DNA of 64,000 nucleotides from Candidatus Chlorobium antarcticum (lineage in GTDB: Bacteria; Bacteroidota; Chlorobiia; Chlorobiales; Chlorobiaceae), in contig JAVCDF010000002.1 of assembly GCA_030765725.1 (NCBI GenBank), positions 124,001 through 188,000 of the forward strand, read 5' to 3'. Of the stretch, positions 18,511-29,254 are shown piece after piece (the first letter of the stretch is position 1; the number at the start of each line of letters is the position of its first letter). The notes under the pieces are model-generated. The model worked only from the letters and a program-made list of their open reading frames with translations. It made no database searches and was not told the DNA's origin. The translations under genes and the position numbers were made by a program.

Positions 18511-19929
18511 ATGGCAACAAATCTCGCCGAAAAGTACAGCAACCCCGGCCCCCGTTATACCAGCTACCCTACCATACCCTCATGGAGTACTGATGGTGTT
18601 TCGCAGGAACAGTGGAAAGAGGCTATGGTCAAGGGCTTCAACGACAGCAACGAGACCACCGGCATCAGCATGTACATCCACATTCCCTACTGTGAGAATC
18701 ACTGCTATTTCTGTGGATGCAACGCACATCGTACCCAGGATCACTCCTTCGAGAAGCCCTATCTTGAAGCACTGCTCAAAGAGTGGCAAATGTATCTTGA
18801 TGTTTTTCCCGGTACCCTCAATGTGAAGGAGATGCACATCGGCGGCGGCACTCCAACCTTTTTCAGCCCGGAAAATCTCACCTTACTCATGGAGGGTCTT
18901 TACAGCCATGTCAATCGCATGGAGGGCTATGTTTTCAGTTTTGAGACCAATCCCCGCTCCACAACCAAAGAACATCTTGTGGCGCTCTACAATGCCGGGT
19001 TCCGCCGGGTGAGCTTCGGAATCCAGGATTTCGATCCCATTGTGCAGAAAGAGATCAACCGTATACAGTCATTCGAACTGGTGAAGGAAAAGGTTGATCT
19101 TGCCCGTGAAATTGGATTCACTTCAGTCAATTTCGATCTTGTTTATGGCCTTCCGAAACAGACGCTTGCAACCATTACTGATACCATAGACAAGGTGATG
19201 CAGCTCCGTCCCGACCGTCTGGCATTTTATGCCTATGGCCACAACCCCCATATGTACGAAGGTCAGCGCAGGTTCAAGGAGGAGGATCTTCCCGTTGGCG
19301 ACGCCAAGCAGGAGCTCTACGACAAGGGCAGCGCCATGCTTGAGTCTATCGGCTATCATGAAATCGGCATGGACCATTTTGCAATCGAGGGCGATTCGCT
19401 CTACACCGCGGCCAAAAACAGCTCCCTGCACCGTAACTTCATGGGCTATACGGAGAACACCACCCAGATGATGCTGGCGCTTGGTTCTTCCTCCATCAGT
19501 GACACCTGGTATGCATTCGCCCAGAACGAACGGACAGACGGCGCATATATGAAGGCGGTCAATGAAGGGCGTTTCCCGCTTCATCGCGGCCACATGCTTA
19601 CAGACGAGGACCTTGTGCTCCGTCGTCACATTCTCAACCTCATGTGCCGTCAGGAGACCTCATGGGCCGATCCGAAGCTCTACACTGAAGAACTCGATGT
19701 GGCGCGTTTCCGTCTTGAGGACATGGAGAACGATGGACTGGTTGTTCTTGGCGACAAAAGCGTCAGGGTTACCGATGAGGGGATTCCCTATCTCCGTAAC
19801 ATCTGCATGGCCTTTGACGCGCTGCTCTGGCGTTCCGACAGCCTTTCCAAGGCTTACAATGTATCGCGCGACATCCAGAAGGGTTATATTGAAAAGGCCC
19901 GTCTCGCAAAAGAACAGCAGGCCATCTGA
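18511..19929 (+). CDS. hemN: oxygen-independent coproporphyrinogen III oxidase
   Basis: The 472-residue radical SAM enzyme converts coproporphyrinogen III to protoporphyrinogen IX without oxygen, which suits an anaerobe making heme and bacteriochlorophyll. The N-terminal PRYTSYPT and the cysteines C61, C65, C68 and C70 in [12 protein letters not shown] match true HemN and not the shorter HemW. GGGTPTF and [10 protein letters not shown] follow. A GAGGAAG ribosome binding site precedes the ATG at 18511. A strong terminator follows, so the gene is probably monocistronic. Confidence 0.94.
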   Translation: MATNLAEKYSNPGPRYTSYPTIPSWSTDGVSQEQWKEAMVKGFNDSNETTGISMYIHIPYCENHCYFCGCNAHRTQDHSFEKPYLEALLKEWQMYLDVFPGTLNVKEMHIGGGTPTFFSPENLTLLMEGLYSHVNRMEGYVFSFETNPRSTTKEHLVALYNAGFRRVSFGIQDFDPIVQKEINRIQSFELVKEKVDLAREIGFTSVNFDLVYGLPKQTLATITDTIDKVMQLRPDRLAFYAYGHNPHMYEGQRRFKEEDLPVGDAKQELYDKGSAMLESIGYHEIGMDHFAIEGDSLYTAAKNSSLHRNFMGYTENTTQMMLALGSSSISDTWYAFAQNERTDGAYMKAVNEGRFPLHRGHMLTDEDLVLRRHILNLMCRQETSWADPKLYTEELDVARFRLEDMENDGLVVLGDKSVRVTDEGIPYLRNICMAFDALLWRSDSLSKAYNVSRDIQKGYIEKARLAKEQQAI

Positions 19930-19947
19930 ATGCGGCGTTCTGCAAAC

Positions 19948-19978
19948 AAAAAAGGGTGACGCCGGTCACCCTTTTTTT
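19948..19978 (+). terminator. rho-independent terminator after hemN
   Basis: The arms AAGGGTGAC and GTCACCCTT pair around a short CCG-containing loop and are followed by seven T residues. It lies 20 bp after the hemN stop codon and only about 10 bp before the next gene starts. Confidence 0.88.
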
Positions 19979-19986
19979 ATGTCCAG

Positions 19987-21126
19987 ATGATGAAAAAAAA
20001 TGTAAAAGTCGGATTTCTCGGAAGTGGCTGGGCCCGTATTGCCCAGGCTCCGGCATTCTCCCTGATGGACGATGTAACGCTTTCCGCCGTGGCGAGCCCT
20101 ACCGAGGCGCATCGCCAAAAATTCATGGAACGGTTCGGTATCGGGAAGGGATACACCGACTGGCGGGCACTTCTTCAGGAGGATCTGGATCTTGTCTGCG
20201 TGACCACTCCACCCTTTCTGCATCGCGACATGGTGATTGCTCTGCTTGAGAGCGGTAAAAGCGTCATCTGCGAAAAGCCCTTTGCCCTCAATGTGGGGGA
20301 GGCTGAGGCAATGTTCAATGTATCACTTGCCTCTCCAGGCCTTGCAGTACTCGACCATCAGCTCCGGTTCCATCCTGCGGTGCGCACCATGAAGCTGATG
20401 ATTGAGAGTGGGGAGATAGGTCGGCTGCATGATGTACGCAGTATTGTCAACCTTGCCAGCCGCAACCGGCCCGACCAGCCATGGTCGTGGTGGAGTGATG
20501 CCCAGCGGGGCGGGGGAGCTCTCGGCGCCATTGGCTCGCATCTGATAGACCTCAACCGCTTTCTTGTTGGGGAGATCAGGGAGGTCTCCTGTAGCCTGAC
20601 CACCAGCATTCCAAGGCGGCCCGACAGTGAGGGTCAGCAGCGTCCCGTCACCTCCGACGACAGCTTTGCTATGATGATGCGTTTCGGCCCCTCAAGTATG
20701 GCTCTTGCCGCTCCTTCCCTGATGCATGTGACAACCGTCGGCACCTACACCTGGTTCTCCTTTGAGGTTTCAGGAAGCCTGAAAACGATCCGGCTCGACG
20801 GCGCCGGCCGGCTCTGGGAAATTACCCCCGACAAAGCCCAGGGGGGACGGAGCCTGATTGACGCACCCCGTTGGAAACTGGTGGAGCCTATCCTTCCATG
20901 GGATGAACTTGTCCTGCAGGAAAAAATCCGTCAATCCTCCCTCGCAGTTCACGGCATTTTCGCCGTCGGCTTCGCTTTTCTCGCCCATCGTATGGTCAAA
21001 GCTCTTCGTAACGGTGACGCCCGAATTCCCGACGCTGCAGGATTTGCAGATGGCCTCGTCATCCAGAAAATCATCCGCGCGGCTCGTGCCTCCAATGATA
21101 CTGGAAGCTGGGTTAAGTCATTATAA
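19987..21126 (+). CDS. Gfo/Idh/MocA-family oxidoreductase
   Basis: The 379-residue protein has the N-terminal NAD(P)-binding fold ([19 protein letters not shown]), the strand [37 protein letters not shown] with the EKP motif, and a C-terminal substrate domain. The substrate is unknown; family members act on sugars and on tetrapyrrole-like compounds such as biliverdin. The sequence around [24 protein letters not shown] is typical of the family. It starts so close to the hemN terminator that its promoter must overlap hemN or the terminator, or some read-through drives it. Confidence 0.85.
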   Translation: MMKKNVKVGFLGSGWARIAQAPAFSLMDDVTLSAVASPTEAHRQKFMERFGIGKGYTDWRALLQEDLDLVCVTTPPFLHRDMVIALLESGKSVICEKPFALNVGEAEAMFNVSLASPGLAVLDHQLRFHPAVRTMKLMIESGEIGRLHDVRSIVNLASRNRPDQPWSWWSDAQRGGGALGAIGSHLIDLNRFLVGEIREVSCSLTTSIPRRPDSEGQQRPVTSDDSFAMMMRFGPSSMALAAPSLMHVTTVGTYTWFSFEVSGSLKTIRLDGAGRLWEITPDKAQGGRSLIDAPRWKLVEPILPWDELVLQEKIRQSSLAVHGIFAVGFAFLAHRMVKALRNGDARIPDAAGFADGLVIQKIIRAARASNDTGSWVKSL

Positions 21127-21212
21127 AACAGTAGGTTCACTTGAACCCTCAAATAGGGATAGCTGCCTGATTTGGTGATTGGGAGAGGGTTTTGTATGTT
21201 AACGAAGAATTG

Positions 21213-21240
21213 TTTCGTGTGCGAATGTTTGTGTACGAAA
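21213..21240. promoter_or_regulatory. nested dyads before the MarR gene, candidate operator
   Basis: The palindrome TTCG-TGTG-CGAA (21214-21225) lies inside a longer pair TTTCGT (21213-21218) and ACGAAA (21235-21240). The block ends 37 bp before the MarR start codon. MarR proteins often bind such dyads in their own promoter; binding here is an inference. Confidence 0.4.
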
Positions 21241-21277
21241 GAATAAATTGTTTTATCAACCAGATTTCCATTGCAGT

Positions 21278-21760
21278 ATGGAGCAGGATAGGTCTTCAGG
21301 TGTTGGTGTTGGGGTGCGCGGGTTTCAGGCCTTGCGTCGGATAGTGCGCGCCCTTGATGTCCATTCCAGAAAACTCTATCGGGAGTGCAATATCACTTCC
21401 CCTCAGATGCTCTGTCTGCACAGTCTTGAGAAAAACTGCAATCAGACGCTGTCCAGAATGGCGGAGGAGCTCAATTTGAGCGTGAGCACGATGAATGGCA
21501 TTGTTGACCGTCTTGAGTCCCGTGGACTGGTGCTCCGGTCCCGTTCGGATCTGGATCACCGCAAGGTGCATCTCAGCATTACCGCTGAGGGGACGATGCT
21601 GCTTACTTCTGTTCCTGAGCTGATGCGCGATTCCTATGCCCGCGCATTCGGTTCTCTCTCAGAGGGAGAGCAGGAACTTCTGACAGTTCTTCTGGTTAAG
21701 TTGGCGGATCGCTTTGACCCCGTGCAGAAAAGCGTGGGCGGCTCTCCGGAAATCATATAA
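21278..21760 (+). CDS. MarR-family transcriptional regulator
   Basis: The 160-residue protein has a winged helix with [45 protein letters not shown] split by the recognition helix [12 protein letters not shown], and the wing DLDHRKVHL typical of MarR. I chose the ATG at 21278; an upstream TTG at 21248 would add ten residues of no family character. It ends 9 bp before ablA on the same strand and therefore probably controls the ablA-symporter-ablB unit, perhaps in response to salt. Dyad sequences lie in its own upstream region. Confidence 0.85.
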   Translation: MEQDRSSGVGVGVRGFQALRRIVRALDVHSRKLYRECNITSPQMLCLHSLEKNCNQTLSRMAEELNLSVSTMNGIVDRLESRGLVLRSRSDLDHRKVHLSITAEGTMLLTSVPELMRDSYARAFGSLSEGEQELLTVLLVKLADRFDPVQKSVGGSPEII

Positions 21761-21769
21761 ACCGTATTT

Positions 21770-23095
21770 ATGACATTATCAAAAGCACAGAACAAGATTC
21801 TTAAAGCCATTGATCCTCATGCCGGAGTAGCGGATTGGACCGACTGGAAATGGCAGATGCGCAACAGCATCCGCGACCTCGCAACCTATGAAGCCCTTCT
21901 GGGACTGGAGCTTTCCCATGAGCAGCGCGAGGCATTCACCCAGACGGCAGCAAAATTTCCGATGTCCATCACTCCGTATTATCTCTCGCTCATCAATACC
22001 GCCGACATGGAGAATGATCCGGTGTTCAGGCAGAGCGTCCCCTCGCCGCAGGAGCTGCATATTATGCCAGGCGACATGGCCGATCCTCTGCATGAGGACC
22101 GCGACAGCCCGGCCCCTTGTGTTACCCACCGGTATCCCGACAGGGTTCTTCTTCTTGTCAGCAACACCTGTCCGATGTACTGCCGGCACTGTACCCGGAA
22201 ACGAAAGGTCGGTGACCAGGACACCATTCCCTCCCGTACGGCAATTTCGGCGGGGATAGAGTATATCCGCCAAACGCCCCGTGTGCGGGATGTGTTGCTT
22301 AGCGGCGGCGACCCGTTTTTGCTTTCGGATGAGTATCTTGACTGGATTCTTACGGAGCTCCGTGCAATTCCACATGTGGAGGTTATAAGAATCGGGACAC
22401 GGACACCGGTTGTGCTTCCGCAGCGCATTACGCCCGAGCTGATTGCGGTACTGAAAAAGCATCAGCCGGTCTGGGTCAACACTCATTTTAACCACCCTCG
22501 GGAGCTTACCCAGTCCTCAAAAAACGCGCTGGCAATGCTGGCTGACGGTGGGTTGCCTCTGGGGAACCAGACGGTGCTGCTTTCGGGCATTAACGACTGC
22601 CCCCGAATCATGAAGGCGCTGGTCCACAAGCTGGTCCGAAACCGCGTACGCCCCTATTACCTCTACCAGTGCGATCTTTCTGAGGGACTGTCGCATTTCC
22701 GGACCCCTGTGGGCAAGGGAATTGAGATTCTCGAAAGCCTTATCGGCCATACCAGCGGGTTCTCGGTCCCAACTTATGTGATTGATGCTCCCGGCGGTGG
22801 AGGAAAGATTCCGGTGATGCCGAACTATCTGATTTCATGGTCGACCAACAAGGTGGTGCTGAGAAATTATGAGGGGGTTATTACCACCTACAAGGAGCCA
22901 GACTCCTATGAACCGACTTTCTGTGACCGGAATTGCGACCGCTGTGATCTTCAGCTGAATCTTGATGATGCGGATGCGTGCGAATCGATTGGCATACAGC
23001 AGCTGCTTTCCGACCATGATGAAACCATTTCGCTTGTGCCCGCCTCCAATGAGCGCTTCTCAAGGCGCAAGGAAGACGGACAGTCGGACGAATGA
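21770..23095 (+). CDS. ablA: lysine 2,3-aminomutase
   Basis: The 441-residue radical SAM/PLP enzyme makes beta-lysine from alpha-lysine. The iron-sulfur cluster cysteines are C134, C138 and C141 in [32 protein letters not shown] and the PLP lysine in [15 protein letters not shown] follow, and the C-terminal cysteines [10 protein letters not shown] match the zinc site of the family. It overlaps the symporter by four bases. With the acetyltransferase further down it forms the route to the compatible solute Nε-acetyl-β-lysine. Confidence 0.94.
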   Translation: MTLSKAQNKILKAIDPHAGVADWTDWKWQMRNSIRDLATYEALLGLELSHEQREAFTQTAAKFPMSITPYYLSLINTADMENDPVFRQSVPSPQELHIMPGDMADPLHEDRDSPAPCVTHRYPDRVLLLVSNTCPMYCRHCTRKRKVGDQDTIPSRTAISAGIEYIRQTPRVRDVLLSGGDPFLLSDEYLDWILTELRAIPHVEVIRIGTRTPVVLPQRITPELIAVLKKHQPVWVNTHFNHPRELTQSSKNALAMLADGGLPLGNQTVLLSGINDCPRIMKALVHKLVRNRVRPYYLYQCDLSEGLSHFRTPVGKGIEILESLIGHTSGFSVPTYVIDAPGGGGKIPVMPNYLISWSTNKVVLRNYEGVITTYKEPDSYEPTFCDRNCDRCDLQLNLDDADACESIGIQQLLSDHDETISLVPASNERFSRRKEDGQSDE

Positions 23096-24537
23096 GCTGG
23101 ATTGATTATCTGATTTTCGGGGCATATATGGCGGCGGTGCTTGGCATCGGCGTCTACCATTTCCGGCGCAACGGCGATGCTGAAGATTACTATGTGGGAG
23201 GGCGGAGCATCAGCCCTGGCCATGTAGGTCTGTCGATTGTTGCAACCGATGTGGGGGGAGGCTTTTCCATAGGTCTCGGGGGTGTGGGTTTCATGATGGG
23301 GCTCTCAGGCAGCTGGCTGCTGTTTACCGGCCTTGCGGGAGCGTGGCTGACGGCGGTTTTTGTGATTCCCAAGATTAAGCGCGTTGACCGACAGAAAGGG
23401 TTCATGACCTATCCCGATTTTCTGAGAGACCGGTATGACGGACGGGTCGCCCTGTTTGCCGCTATTATTTCGGGGCTGGGGTATCTAGGCTTTACGGCGG
23501 CACAGCTTCTTGCCGGTGCCAAGCTGGCTTCAGCCACAATCATGACGCACAATCCCTTCGGTATGGAGCCGGTCTTTTTCGCGCTTGTTGTGATAGCATG
23601 CGCAACCGTGCTCTATACGGTAATCGGCGGACTGAAAGCGGTTATCTATACCGATACGGTGCAGTGGATCATTCTGCTCAGCGGACTCCTTCTGGTCACC
23701 GTGCCCTTCACCCTTTCAAATATTGGCGGTTTCAGCGTACTCAGGGCTGCGCTGCCTGACCATTTTTTCTCCCTTACAGCTATATCCCCCGTACTTTTCA
23801 TCAACTGGATGGTTACTATCATTCCTGTCTGGTTCGTGGGAATGACGCTCTATCAGCGGATGTATGCCTGCCGTGATGAAGCCGACGCTAAGAAGGCCTG
23901 GTACATTGCCGGTTTTTTTGAGTATCCGGTGATGGCTTTTACCGGCGTGTTCCTGGGCATGTGTGCCAGAGTGGTGTTTCCGGAGGCAGAGCCTGAAATG
24001 GCCATGCCGATGCTGATCCGCGATATTCTGCCCGTCGGGGTTACAGGCATTGTGATTGCTTCCTATTTTTCGGCCATCATGTCAACGGCAGACAGCTGCA
24101 TGATGGCTTCATCGGGGAATTTTACCAATGATATCATCAGCCGCTTCATTCCCTCTTCCAACTCCAGCGACCGTCGCCTTGTCAGGATTTCCATGCTCGT
24201 TACCCTGGTGGTCGGTCTGCTTGCCTTTCTGCTTGCAGTAAGGTTTACGACTGTTCTTGGTGCCATTCTCCAGGCTTATGCTTTCATGGTTTCCGGACTG
24301 TTTATCCCGACTCTCGGAGCCTATTTCTGGAAAAGGGGCTCATCTGCGGGTGCGCTTGCCGGAATGGTCGGCGGAGGTTCTCTGACGCTGCTTTTGATTG
24401 CGGGGGGGCTCCATCTGCCTCCGTGGGTTGAAGCTTTTGGGCTAGACCCTGCGCTGTATGGTATCCTGTTTTCAGCTCTGCTGTTTATTCCTGTTTCACT
24501 CACCTTTCCCGACCCCAAAGCAACCAATGAAGAATGA
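23092..24537 (+). CDS. sodium/solute symporter (SSS family)
   Basis: The 481-residue inner membrane protein has about 12-13 hydrophobic spans. The family features are [15 protein letters not shown] near residue 30, followed by [21 protein letters not shown], and [20 protein letters not shown]. The second half contains [22 protein letters not shown], a region linked to sodium binding in this fold. Substrate is unknown. Its place between ablA and ablB suggests uptake of lysine, of the finished osmolyte, or of another compatible solute. The 3' end overlaps ablB by 11 bp. Confidence 0.9.
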   Translation: MSWIDYLIFGAYMAAVLGIGVYHFRRNGDAEDYYVGGRSISPGHVGLSIVATDVGGGFSIGLGGVGFMMGLSGSWLLFTGLAGAWLTAVFVIPKIKRVDRQKGFMTYPDFLRDRYDGRVALFAAIISGLGYLGFTAAQLLAGAKLASATIMTHNPFGMEPVFFALVVIACATVLYTVIGGLKAVIYTDTVQWIILLSGLLLVTVPFTLSNIGGFSVLRAALPDHFFSLTAISPVLFINWMVTIIPVWFVGMTLYQRMYACRDEADAKKAWYIAGFFEYPVMAFTGVFLGMCARVVFPEAEPEMAMPMLIRDILPVGVTGIVIASYFSAIMSTADSCMMASSGNFTNDIISRFIPSSNSSDRRLVRISMLVTLVVGLLAFLLAVRFTTVLGAILQAYAFMVSGLFIPTLGAYFWKRGSSAGALAGMVGGGSLTLLLIAGGLHLPPWVEAFGLDPALYGILFSALLFIPVSLTFPDPKATNEE

Positions 24538-25369
24538 CACCATAGAGCGCCTGCATGGCGCACTCATCCAACACGGTCCGAAAAGTGCGAGAATTTATGT
24601 TATGGAGTGTGCCGGCGCCGAACCCGAAACGCTTGTTCCGGAGCTTCTTGAGCTGGCAGGGGAGCGCGGATACGGAAAAATATTCGCGAAGGTGCCCGAA
24701 CCGGCTGCCGATGAATTCCTTCGGGCAGGATTCCATGAAGAGGCCCGCATTCCCGGATTTTTTGCCGGTGCCGAGACCGCTCTTTTCCTTGCCCTCTTTG
24801 TTGACCCCCCACGCGCTCAAAGCGTCGATGCGGTGGAGATTACGCGCATCGCCTCCCTTGCACGGAATGCGGAAGTGCGTAGCCTCGGGCCGCTTCCCGA
24901 CGGCTGTTCACTGCGCATCTGCACCCCCGATGACATTCCTGTTATGAGCGAGATCTACCGTGAGGTTTTTCCTACCTATCCGTTTCCGATTGATGATCCG
25001 GCCTGGCTGCTTGAGACCATGCGGACCCATGTCGACTATTACGGGGTGTGCTATGAGGGCCGGCTGGTGGCTCTTGCCTCGTCTGAAATGGATCTGCAGG
25101 GTGGAAGCGTGGAGATGACAGATTTTGCTACCCTTCCCGACTGGCGGGGCCGCGCCTTTGCCCTCCATCTTCTTGTTGAGATGGAAGAGGGAATGCGCAG
25201 AAAGAAAATGAGGACGGCCTTCACCATTGCCCGCGCGCTTTCAGCAGGCATGAATATCACCTTTGCTCGCGCCGGCTATGCATTCAGCGGCACACTGGTG
25301 AACAATACCAATATTTCTGGCGGAATTGAGTCCATGAATGTATGGTTCAAACCGCTCGTAGAGTGCTAA
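24527..25369 (+). CDS. ablB: beta-lysine N6-acetyltransferase, GNAT family
   Basis: The protein of about 280 residues has a C-terminal GNAT domain ([37 protein letters not shown], then [26 protein letters not shown] for acetyl-CoA binding) after an N-terminal domain with [32 protein letters not shown], the layout of AblB. The ending [23 protein letters not shown] is also typical. It would acetylate beta-lysine on its side-chain nitrogen. I chose the ATG at 24527, inside the end of the symporter gene, and not the upstream start at 24458, which only adds shadow sequence. Confidence 0.9.
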   Translation: MKNDTIERLHGALIQHGPKSARIYVMECAGAEPETLVPELLELAGERGYGKIFAKVPEPAADEFLRAGFHEEARIPGFFAGAETALFLALFVDPPRAQSVDAVEITRIASLARNAEVRSLGPLPDGCSLRICTPDDIPVMSEIYREVFPTYPFPIDDPAWLLETMRTHVDYYGVCYEGRLVALASSEMDLQGGSVEMTDFATLPDWRGRAFALHLLVEMEEGMRRKKMRTAFTIARALSAGMNITFARAGYAFSGTLVNNTNISGGIESMNVWFKPLVEC

Positions 25370-25388
25370 CTTTCAAGACCCCTGCCGC

Positions 25389-26186
25389 TCAGCTCTGCTG
25401 ATAGGTGTGAACACTGTTTGCCGCCGTCGGCAGGTAGTTGACGCCGAACCAGCTGACCAGCAGCACAATAAAGGCAAGCGCGAGATACCATTGCAGTTTA
25501 AGCCGGTTGATTTTATGGCTGACTGCGTGCAGATATCCGAGGTAGATGAGCCAGGCAATGAATGCCCAGGTCTCTTTCGGATCCCAGGACCAGTAGTTTC
25601 CCCATGCGTCCTTTGCCCAAAGAGCGCCAAATACCAGACCAAATGTCAGAAATACGAACCCCAGAAGCGCCAGATAGTGCGAAAGCGCGTCATAGCTTTT
25701 TTCCTCTTTGATGCGCCACGAGAGAAAGATGTTGTGCCATGCGGCAACGGATGAAGCGGCAAGCAGCACATAGCCTACCAGATAGACTACAACATGCGGT
25801 ATGAACCATGGACTCTGCAGTGCGGGCATGAGGGCTTTGTCGAACACCTCCGGGTGGAGCAGATTGATGGTGAGGAAAAAGGCGGCCAGCCCCATGCAGT
25901 AGTACTTCAGCCATGAAATTTTCCACCGGTATTCAACCAGGAGACCGACGAGGGGGATAAGTGCGGCATACCAGAGCCTTGTTTCGCCAAGTGTTCTTAG
26001 TGGCGGGCGCTCAAGCGCATGCCAATAGATTGCGATGAAGGCAATCATTATCAGTGAACCGCCAAGGTTCAATGCGCCTGCTGTTTTTTTGAGGGCGGGG
26101 CTGCTTTTGGCGGCAATACTGAGCATGGAGCCTGATGCCCAGAAGGCTATGGAGAGATATGCCGCTGTGGTGAAATCAATAATCAT
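25389..26186 (-). CDS. ccsA: cytochrome c biogenesis protein CcsA/ResC
   Basis: The 265-residue inner membrane protein belongs to system II cytochrome c maturation, where it carries heme to the outside and helps attach it to apocytochromes. The tryptophan-rich WWD signature appears as AKDAWGNYWSWDPKETWAF. Eight or so hydrophobic spans are visible, and conserved histidines lie in IPHVVVYL and LHAVSHKI. It overlaps the upstream ccs1 by four bases. Green sulfur bacteria need c-type cytochromes for photosynthetic electron flow and sulfide oxidation. Confidence 0.92.
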   Translation of the reverse strand: MIIDFTTAAYLSIAFWASGSMLSIAAKSSPALKKTAGALNLGGSLIMIAFIAIYWHALERPPLRTLGETRLWYAALIPLVGLLVEYRWKISWLKYYCMGLAAFFLTINLLHPEVFDKALMPALQSPWFIPHVVVYLVGYVLLAASSVAAWHNIFLSWRIKEEKSYDALSHYLALLGFVFLTFGLVFGALWAKDAWGNYWSWDPKETWAFIAWLIYLGYLHAVSHKINRLKLQWYLALAFIVLLVSWFGVNYLPTAANSVHTYQQS

Positions 26187-27418
26187 GATGAAGCCCCCGA
26201 TTTTTTGATGCCGTTCCAGAAAAACAGTGCGTTGGCGGCCAGAATCATGAAAAATCCAAGATAAACTGCAGGGAGCCAGGGGTCGCGAATGGCCTCAATC
26301 AGGCTGAGAGTTGAGAACTTCCCGGACTGCTCGTCATATCCCATCTGATATATTTTCCAACCTTTGAAGTTGACCGGCTTGTTGACTTCCAGATTGGCAA
26401 TTTTTTCAAACCCGTTTTCGTCTCGCAGGGTGACCGCCGAACGGAATGATTTTGGAGAACCTGCCACCATGAAGAGAAAGAATCCGTTCACATTGACGGC
26501 GGCGGGTTTAAGCATGGGGCTGCCAGTACTGAGCCATGTTTCCCCTTCACCCTCATAACTGGTGATTCTTATTTTTGCAAAGGGAACGCCTGCTGCAGGG
26601 TCTACTGGAACGGGAATCCCGTCTTTGCCCGGCAGTGCAGAGGCGATGAAATCGGTAACCACCACTTTTGTCCCTTTCCATTCAGCCGTTGCGCCTGTGC
26701 AAACTTCCGGAATTGCCTGTGCACTGTTCATCACGAGGCGGTCGGTCTTCGGGTCGTAGAGAAGCAGCTGGGGAGGGTACTCCTCAATGGAGAAATCGTG
26801 AAGGAATACGGAAAACGGGAGCTGCTTCGCCTCCCTGCTTTTTATTATGTACCCTTGACTGTTCGCCTGGCCTTCCTCAACGGGAACAACCAGCCGCTGC
26901 AGATCGGAACTTCCAAATATTCCGCATGAAAGAGCTATCCAGAAACCGGCATGGAACAGTATGAACTGAAGATTTTTAATGCTGAAAGGCACCAGTTTCC
27001 ATGAAAGAGAGAGCCCGAGGTTGATAAGAAAAATGACGACAGTCAGAGCGAACGGCCAGCTGGAAAATATGCTGTGCAACCCGAGTCTCACGGCTGTTGG
27101 GTTGCCGCCGCTCTCCTGGGGTACCATGCCGCCAATGAATGAGAGAGCGGCAAGAGTGAGAATCAGCGAAAGGCCGAGAGGTATTCCTCCCATCCAGGCC
27201 ACTGCCCGGTTGTTTCGGTAGCCAAGACCGACTGCCAGTATGAGGCATGCCGACAGGGTAAGCGTTATTGCGTTCATTGGCCACTCGGGCATGGTGACGC
27301 CAGAACCCCCACTGGCATATTGCAGGGCAAACCCTACGGCGTTCAGCGTAAGGGCAATCAGTGCGGCTTCCCTGAATTCCCAGGGCTTCTGAAACAATTT
27401 TCGTCTGTCAGCTTTCAT
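26183..27418 (-). CDS. ccs1: cytochrome c biogenesis protein Ccs1/ResB
   Basis: The 411-residue protein is the partner of CcsA in system II. It has hydrophobic spans near residues 15-35, 50-65, 75-95 and 115-135, then a large periplasmic domain with GDLQRLVVPVEEGQANSQG-like sequence and GWKIYQMGYDEQSGKFS near the end, and a final span AVYLGFFMILAANALFFW. It overlaps thiF upstream by 11 bp and ccsA downstream by 4 bp, so it is part of one long transcript with the thiazole genes. Confidence 0.9.
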   Translation of the reverse strand: MKADRRKLFQKPWEFREAALIALTLNAVGFALQYASGGSGVTMPEWPMNAITLTLSACLILAVGLGYRNNRAVAWMGGIPLGLSLILTLAALSFIGGMVPQESGGNPTAVRLGLHSIFSSWPFALTVVIFLINLGLSLSWKLVPFSIKNLQFILFHAGFWIALSCGIFGSSDLQRLVVPVEEGQANSQGYIIKSREAKQLPFSVFLHDFSIEEYPPQLLLYDPKTDRLVMNSAQAIPEVCTGATAEWKGTKVVVTDFIASALPGKDGIPVPVDPAAGVPFAKIRITSYEGEGETWLSTGSPMLKPAAVNVNGFFLFMVAGSPKSFRSAVTLRDENGFEKIANLEVNKPVNFKGWKIYQMGYDEQSGKFSTLSLIEAIRDPWLPAVYLGFFMILAANALFFWNGIKKSGASS

Positions 27419-28193
27419 GCTTCATTTTTGGATTGTGTGTGAGAGGAGTATCCGGAGTACCGCAGACCGGGCAGTTGGGGTCGCGGTGGACAGGCACTTT
27501 TCTGAACTCCATTGTGAGGGTGCTGCAGGTGAGGAGTGTGTCATAGAGCGGCAAGCCTATACCGAGCAGCACTTTCAGCACTTCAGCGGCCTGCACTGAT
27601 CCGATTATTCCAGCCAAAGCCCCGATGGGTCCCTCGTGCGGGGCTGTGGGGGGCTCATCGTCCTCATGGAAGATGCAGTGGCAGCAGGCGGTTTTTCTTG
27701 GAAAGACGGTCATTGCCTGGCCAGAGAATTGCCGTATGCCGCCGTGGGAGTATGGCTTTGCGGCTGCATGGCAGGCCCTTGAAATAAGGAATTTCGAACG
27801 GAATGAATCCGTTGCATCCACCACGAAATCGTACTCACTGATAATTCGCAGGGCGTTGCGGTCGGTGAGTCGGAACGGGTAAGTGTGAAGGGTGAGTGAG
27901 GGGCGGAGTGCCAAAAGCCGCTCCTGTGCTGAATCAACCTTTTTCGTGCCGATGGCTGCGGTGGTATGCAGAATCTGCCGTTGAAGGTTGCTGCATTCTA
28001 CTCGGTCGTCGTCCATAATGCCGATTGTGCCGATGCCGGCCGCGGCAAGGTAGAACGCTACCGGGGAACCAAGCCCTCCGGCACCGACAATGAGAACACT
28101 GGAGGAAAGAAGCTTTTCCTGTCCTGATTCGCCGATTTCAGAAAGAGCCAGATGGCGGCTGTAACGATCTCTCTCTTCCGCCTTCAGCTGCAT
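27408..28193 (-). CDS. thiF: ThiF/MoeB/HesA-family adenylyltransferase
   Basis: The 261-residue E1-like enzyme would activate the C-terminal glycine of ThiS with ATP. It starts with ERDRYSRHLALSEIGESGQEKLLSS, followed by the nucleotide site VLIVGAGGLGSPVAFYLAAAG and DDDRVECSNLQRQI. The zinc cysteines are in CCHCIF and CPVCG near the end. MoeB for molybdopterin has the same fold, but the overlap with thiH (10 bp) and closeness to thiS support ThiF. It may serve both sulfur carrier proteins, since no separate moeB lies in the window. Confidence 0.88.
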   Translation of the reverse strand: MQLKAEERDRYSRHLALSEIGESGQEKLLSSSVLIVGAGGLGSPVAFYLAAAGIGTIGIMDDDRVECSNLQRQILHTTAAIGTKKVDSAQERLLALRPSLTLHTYPFRLTDRNALRIISEYDFVVDATDSFRSKFLISRACHAAAKPYSHGGIRQFSGQAMTVFPRKTACCHCIFHEDDEPPTAPHEGPIGALAGIIGSVQAAEVLKVLLGIGLPLYDTLLTCSTLTMEFRKVPVHRDPNCPVCGTPDTPLTHNPKMKHES

Positions 28194-29254
28194 GGGCGGG
28201 TTTGGTGGGATGGGCCGTTGTAAGCTGGTTCCCAGTTTTTGAAGATCGGTTCAATCCTGCGGTTTCTGAGCGCCTGGCAGAACTCTTCGGTGGTCCGGCT
28301 GTCTGAAATTTCAAACTGCCCCTCGTCGGGGCTTTCTCCCTCAAGGTATCCTCCAACGGTGGTTCGGCTTGCAATGCTCATGCGGGTAATGGCCAGCCCT
28401 GCCATACCGTCCCTGAACGATGGTTTTTCACGGGTGGAGAGTACCAGCTCAACATCCGGCATGGTTATGCGGAAGGCGAGGATGATGCGGGCGAGCAGGT
28501 GGTCGTCAACCTCGAAGGCCGGTTCATAACCTCCGGTTTGCGGCCGTATGCGGGGAAAAGAAATGGAGATGCCTCCGCGCCAGTATTTTTTTTCAAGATG
28601 ACGGGCGTGGCGGTAGAGCATGAGAGCATCCGTTACCGGATCGGAGAGGCCGAACAGGACACCCAGTCCAATGGTTTTTATGCCCCCCTCAAGTGCCCGT
28701 TCGGGTGTTTCGAGACGATAGAGATAATCCTTTTTTGGTCCCCAGCGGTGGAGCGCTTCGTACTGCATGGAGTCGTAGGTTTCCTGATAGATGGTGATGC
28801 CGGTGCATCCGCAGTCGGCCAGCTCTCGGTACTCTTCAACACTCATTGGGAAGGCCTCAACGGTGACTCGCTGCATTGACTCGGCGGCAATTTCCACCGC
28901 GCGCCGCAGGTATTCAAAGCCGACGGTAGCGGTTCTCTCTCCAGTGAGGAGCAGGATGTCCTGTATGCCGAGCTGCTTCATAGCAGCAATTTCACGACGG
29001 ATCTCCTCCTCGTCAAGTTTGCGCCGCGGGGTGGTTCTGTCGGAGGCGAATCCGCAATATGCGCAGCCGCTTGAGCAGTAGTTCGAGAGATAGAGCGGGG
29101 CGTAAAGGGTCATGGTGCGTCCGAACCGCCTGAGAGTCATGGCACGGGAACGGGCAGCCATGGTTTCAAGGCTTTCCGGCGACCGGTTGCGAAGCATGGC
29201 TTCAAGCTCCCTGGAAATGCTTTGTTCCGTAAGCCAGTCGGGCAGGAGAGTCAT
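28184..29254 (-). CDS. thiH: 2-iminoacetate synthase (tyrosine lyase)
   Basis: The protein of about 356 residues is a radical SAM enzyme that cleaves tyrosine to p-cresol and 2-iminoacetate for thiazole synthesis under anaerobic conditions. C60, C64 and C67 lie in [47 protein letters not shown] and [18 protein letters not shown] match the family. I place the start at the ATG ending at 29254, which overlaps the thiG stop as ATGA; the longer reading upstream is thiG in another frame. Aerobes use ThiO in its place, so ThiH fits an anaerobe. Confidence 0.93.
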   Translation of the reverse strand: MTLLPDWLTEQSISRELEAMLRNRSPESLETMAARSRAMTLRRFGRTMTLYAPLYLSNYCSSGCAYCGFASDRTTPRRKLDEEEIRREIAAMKQLGIQDILLLTGERTATVGFEYLRRAVEIAAESMQRVTVEAFPMSVEEYRELADCGCTGITIYQETYDSMQYEALHRWGPKKDYLYRLETPERALEGGIKTIGLGVLFGLSDPVTDALMLYRHARHLEKKYWRGGISISFPRIRPQTGGYEPAFEVDDHLLARIILAFRITMPDVELVLSTREKPSFRDGMAGLAITRMSIASRTTVGGYLEGESPDEGQFEISDSRTTEEFCQALRNRRIEPIFKNWEPAYNGPSHQTRPCS

